Shown here: piece by piece, positions 5,140-6,040 of the stretch
How the letters are laid out: each line of letters begins with the position of its first letter
How positions within the stretch are numbered: position 1 is the first letter of the stretch
Assembly (NCBI GenBank): GCA_015655165.1
Contig: JAATFN010000129.1
Span: 1 to 6,040, forward strand
Source: Betaproteobacteria bacterium
GTDB lineage: Bacteria > Pseudomonadota > Gammaproteobacteria > Burkholderiales > Burkholderiaceae_D
Direction: 5' to 3'
Length of the DNA stretch: 6,040 nucleotides
Notes under the pieces: generated by a model
Told to the model about the DNA's origin: nothing
Databases searched by the model: none
The model's input: only the letters and a program-made list of their open reading frames with translations
Translations under genes and position numbers: made by a program

Positions 5140-6040
5140 CTAGTCAATCAAATGCATCGGGATGACGTTGGACGTGGGGGTGGCGCACGGTTCTTCATCA
5201 AATGCGATATCGCCATTGGCATCAGGCTCACCGGTGGCTTTCAAATTGGCAAAATCAAACAGATGACGGTCCATTAAATGCGACGGTGTCACAGTCGATA
5301 GCGATGCAAAAATATTGTCAACGCGGCCGGGGTGCTGTTTTTCCCATTCACGCAACATTCCCTTGATTTGTTTACGCTGCAGGTTTTCCTGACTACCGCA
5401 CAAGTCACATGGAATGATCGGGAAGGCTTTGACTTGGGCGTAGCGTGTCAGATCGGCTTCTTTGACATAGGCTAATGGACGTATGACAATTTGCTTGCCA
5501 TCGTCGGACTGCAGTTTAGGCGGCATTCCTTTTAATTTTCCGCCAAAAAACATATTCAGAAAAAAGGTTTCCATGATGTCATCACGGTGGTGGCCCAGTG
5601 CGATTTTTGTCGCGCCCAGTTCTGTGGCAACGCGATACAAAATACCGCGACGCAAACGCGAGCATAACGCACATGTGGTTTTACCCTCGGGCACGACACG
5701 TTTGACAATGCTGTAGGTATCCTGGTTTTCGATGTGGTAGGCAACACCCAGTTTTTCCAGATAGGCAGGTAACACATCTGCCGGGAAATTGGGTTGCTTT
5801 TGATCCAGATTGACAGCAATGATGTCGAAATGGATTGGTGCGCGTTCACGCAGTGTCAACAGGATATCAAGCATGGCATAGCTGTCTTTGCCACCAGACA
5901 GGCACACCATGACTTTGTCGCCATCGGCGATCATGTTGTAGTCGCCAATGGCTTGCCCGACCAAGCGACACAGACGTTTGTGCAGTTTATTGTTTTCAAA
6001 GGCGATTTTTTCAGCCTGTTTCAATGTCTTGGCAACAGTA
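5140..6040 (-). CDS. ttcA: tRNA 2-thiocytidine(32) synthetase TtcA, 5' end cut by window edge
   Basis: ATP-dependent [4Fe-4S] enzyme that thiolates cytidine 32 in the anticodon loop of a subset of tRNAs. The frame is open from the window edge to TAG at 5142-5140, giving 299 visible codons; the family is about 300-315 residues, so only the N-terminal tip is missing. A TTG at 6024 is the only start-like codon near the edge and lacks a clear Shine-Dalgarno sequence, so the true start is probably outside. Numbering from 6024, the PP-loop 'SGGKDS' is at 43-48, the 'CALC' cysteines at 118 and 121 with '[19 protein letters not shown]' following, 'ALGHHRDD' at 142-149, '[12 protein letters not shown]' at 166-177, the third cluster cysteine in '[10 protein letters not shown]' (206, 209), and 'TPSHLMD' at 246-252. 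The C-terminal tail with 'FDEEPC' resembles betaproteobacterial versions. No lesion is visible. Confidence 0.96.
   Translation of the reverse strand, partial: TVAKTLKQAEKIAFENNKLHKRLCRLVGQAIGDYNMIADGDKVMVCLSGGKDSYAMLDILLTLRERAPIHFDIIAVNLDQKQPNFPADVLPAYLEKLGVAYHIENQDTYSIVKRVVPEGKTTCALCSRLRRGILYRVATELGATKIALGHHRDDIMETFFLNMFFGGKLKGMPPKLQSDDGKQIVIRPLAYVKEADLTRYAQVKAFPIIPCDLCGSQENLQRKQIKGMLREWEKQHPGRVDNIFASLSTVTPSHLMDRHLFDFANLKATGEPDANGDIAFDEEPCATPTSNVIPMHLID

Overview
The window comes from a bacterium, most likely a betaproteobacterium. The TtcA protein resembles betaproteobacterial TtcA along its whole length, including the acidic 'FDEEPC' patch near the C-terminus, but this is judged from memory of the family and not from a search. 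Base composition looks moderate. Every gene I can support lies on the minus strand, so transcription runs from high to low coordinates. Both window edges cut a gene: ttcA on the right and rfbC on the left.

Region by region, in transcription order. (1) 6040-5140: ttcA, the tRNA C32 thiolation enzyme, with its 5' end outside the window. (2) 5080-3918: a two-gene alkylation-damage repair unit, alkB followed 3 bp later by ogt. alkB is intact with all catalytic residues. ogt has a good ribosome-binding site and the correct N-terminus, but one base appears to be missing about 16 codons in, so the conserved body of the protein (with PCHRV) continues in another frame. (3) 3917-3637: a gap of 281 bp with no gene. 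It has a hairpin behind ogt and a strong Shine-Dalgarno sequence for the next gene. (4) 3636-2557: rfbG, CDP-glucose 4,6-dehydratase, broken by one in-frame TAA at codon 248 of 359. The usual partner rfbF (glucose-1-phosphate cytidylyltransferase) is not upstream of it. (5) 2556-2400: a short gap with a perfect 12-bp palindrome and an imperfect hairpin. (6) 2399-1: rfbB, rfbA and rfbC, tightly packed (4-bp ATGA overlap, then a 2-bp gap). They encode three of the four enzymes of dTDP-L-rhamnose synthesis. rfbD is not in the window and could lie beyond the left edge.

The sugar genes supply nucleotide-sugar precursors for O-antigen, capsule or exopolysaccharide, and the window looks like the edge of such a cluster abutting housekeeping and repair genes. 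The most notable observation is two single-lesion broken genes (rfbG and ogt) within about 1.9 kb, each otherwise well preserved. That fits either very recent inactivation or sequencing error. I see no mobile element, CRISPR array, RNA gene or clearly novel system.
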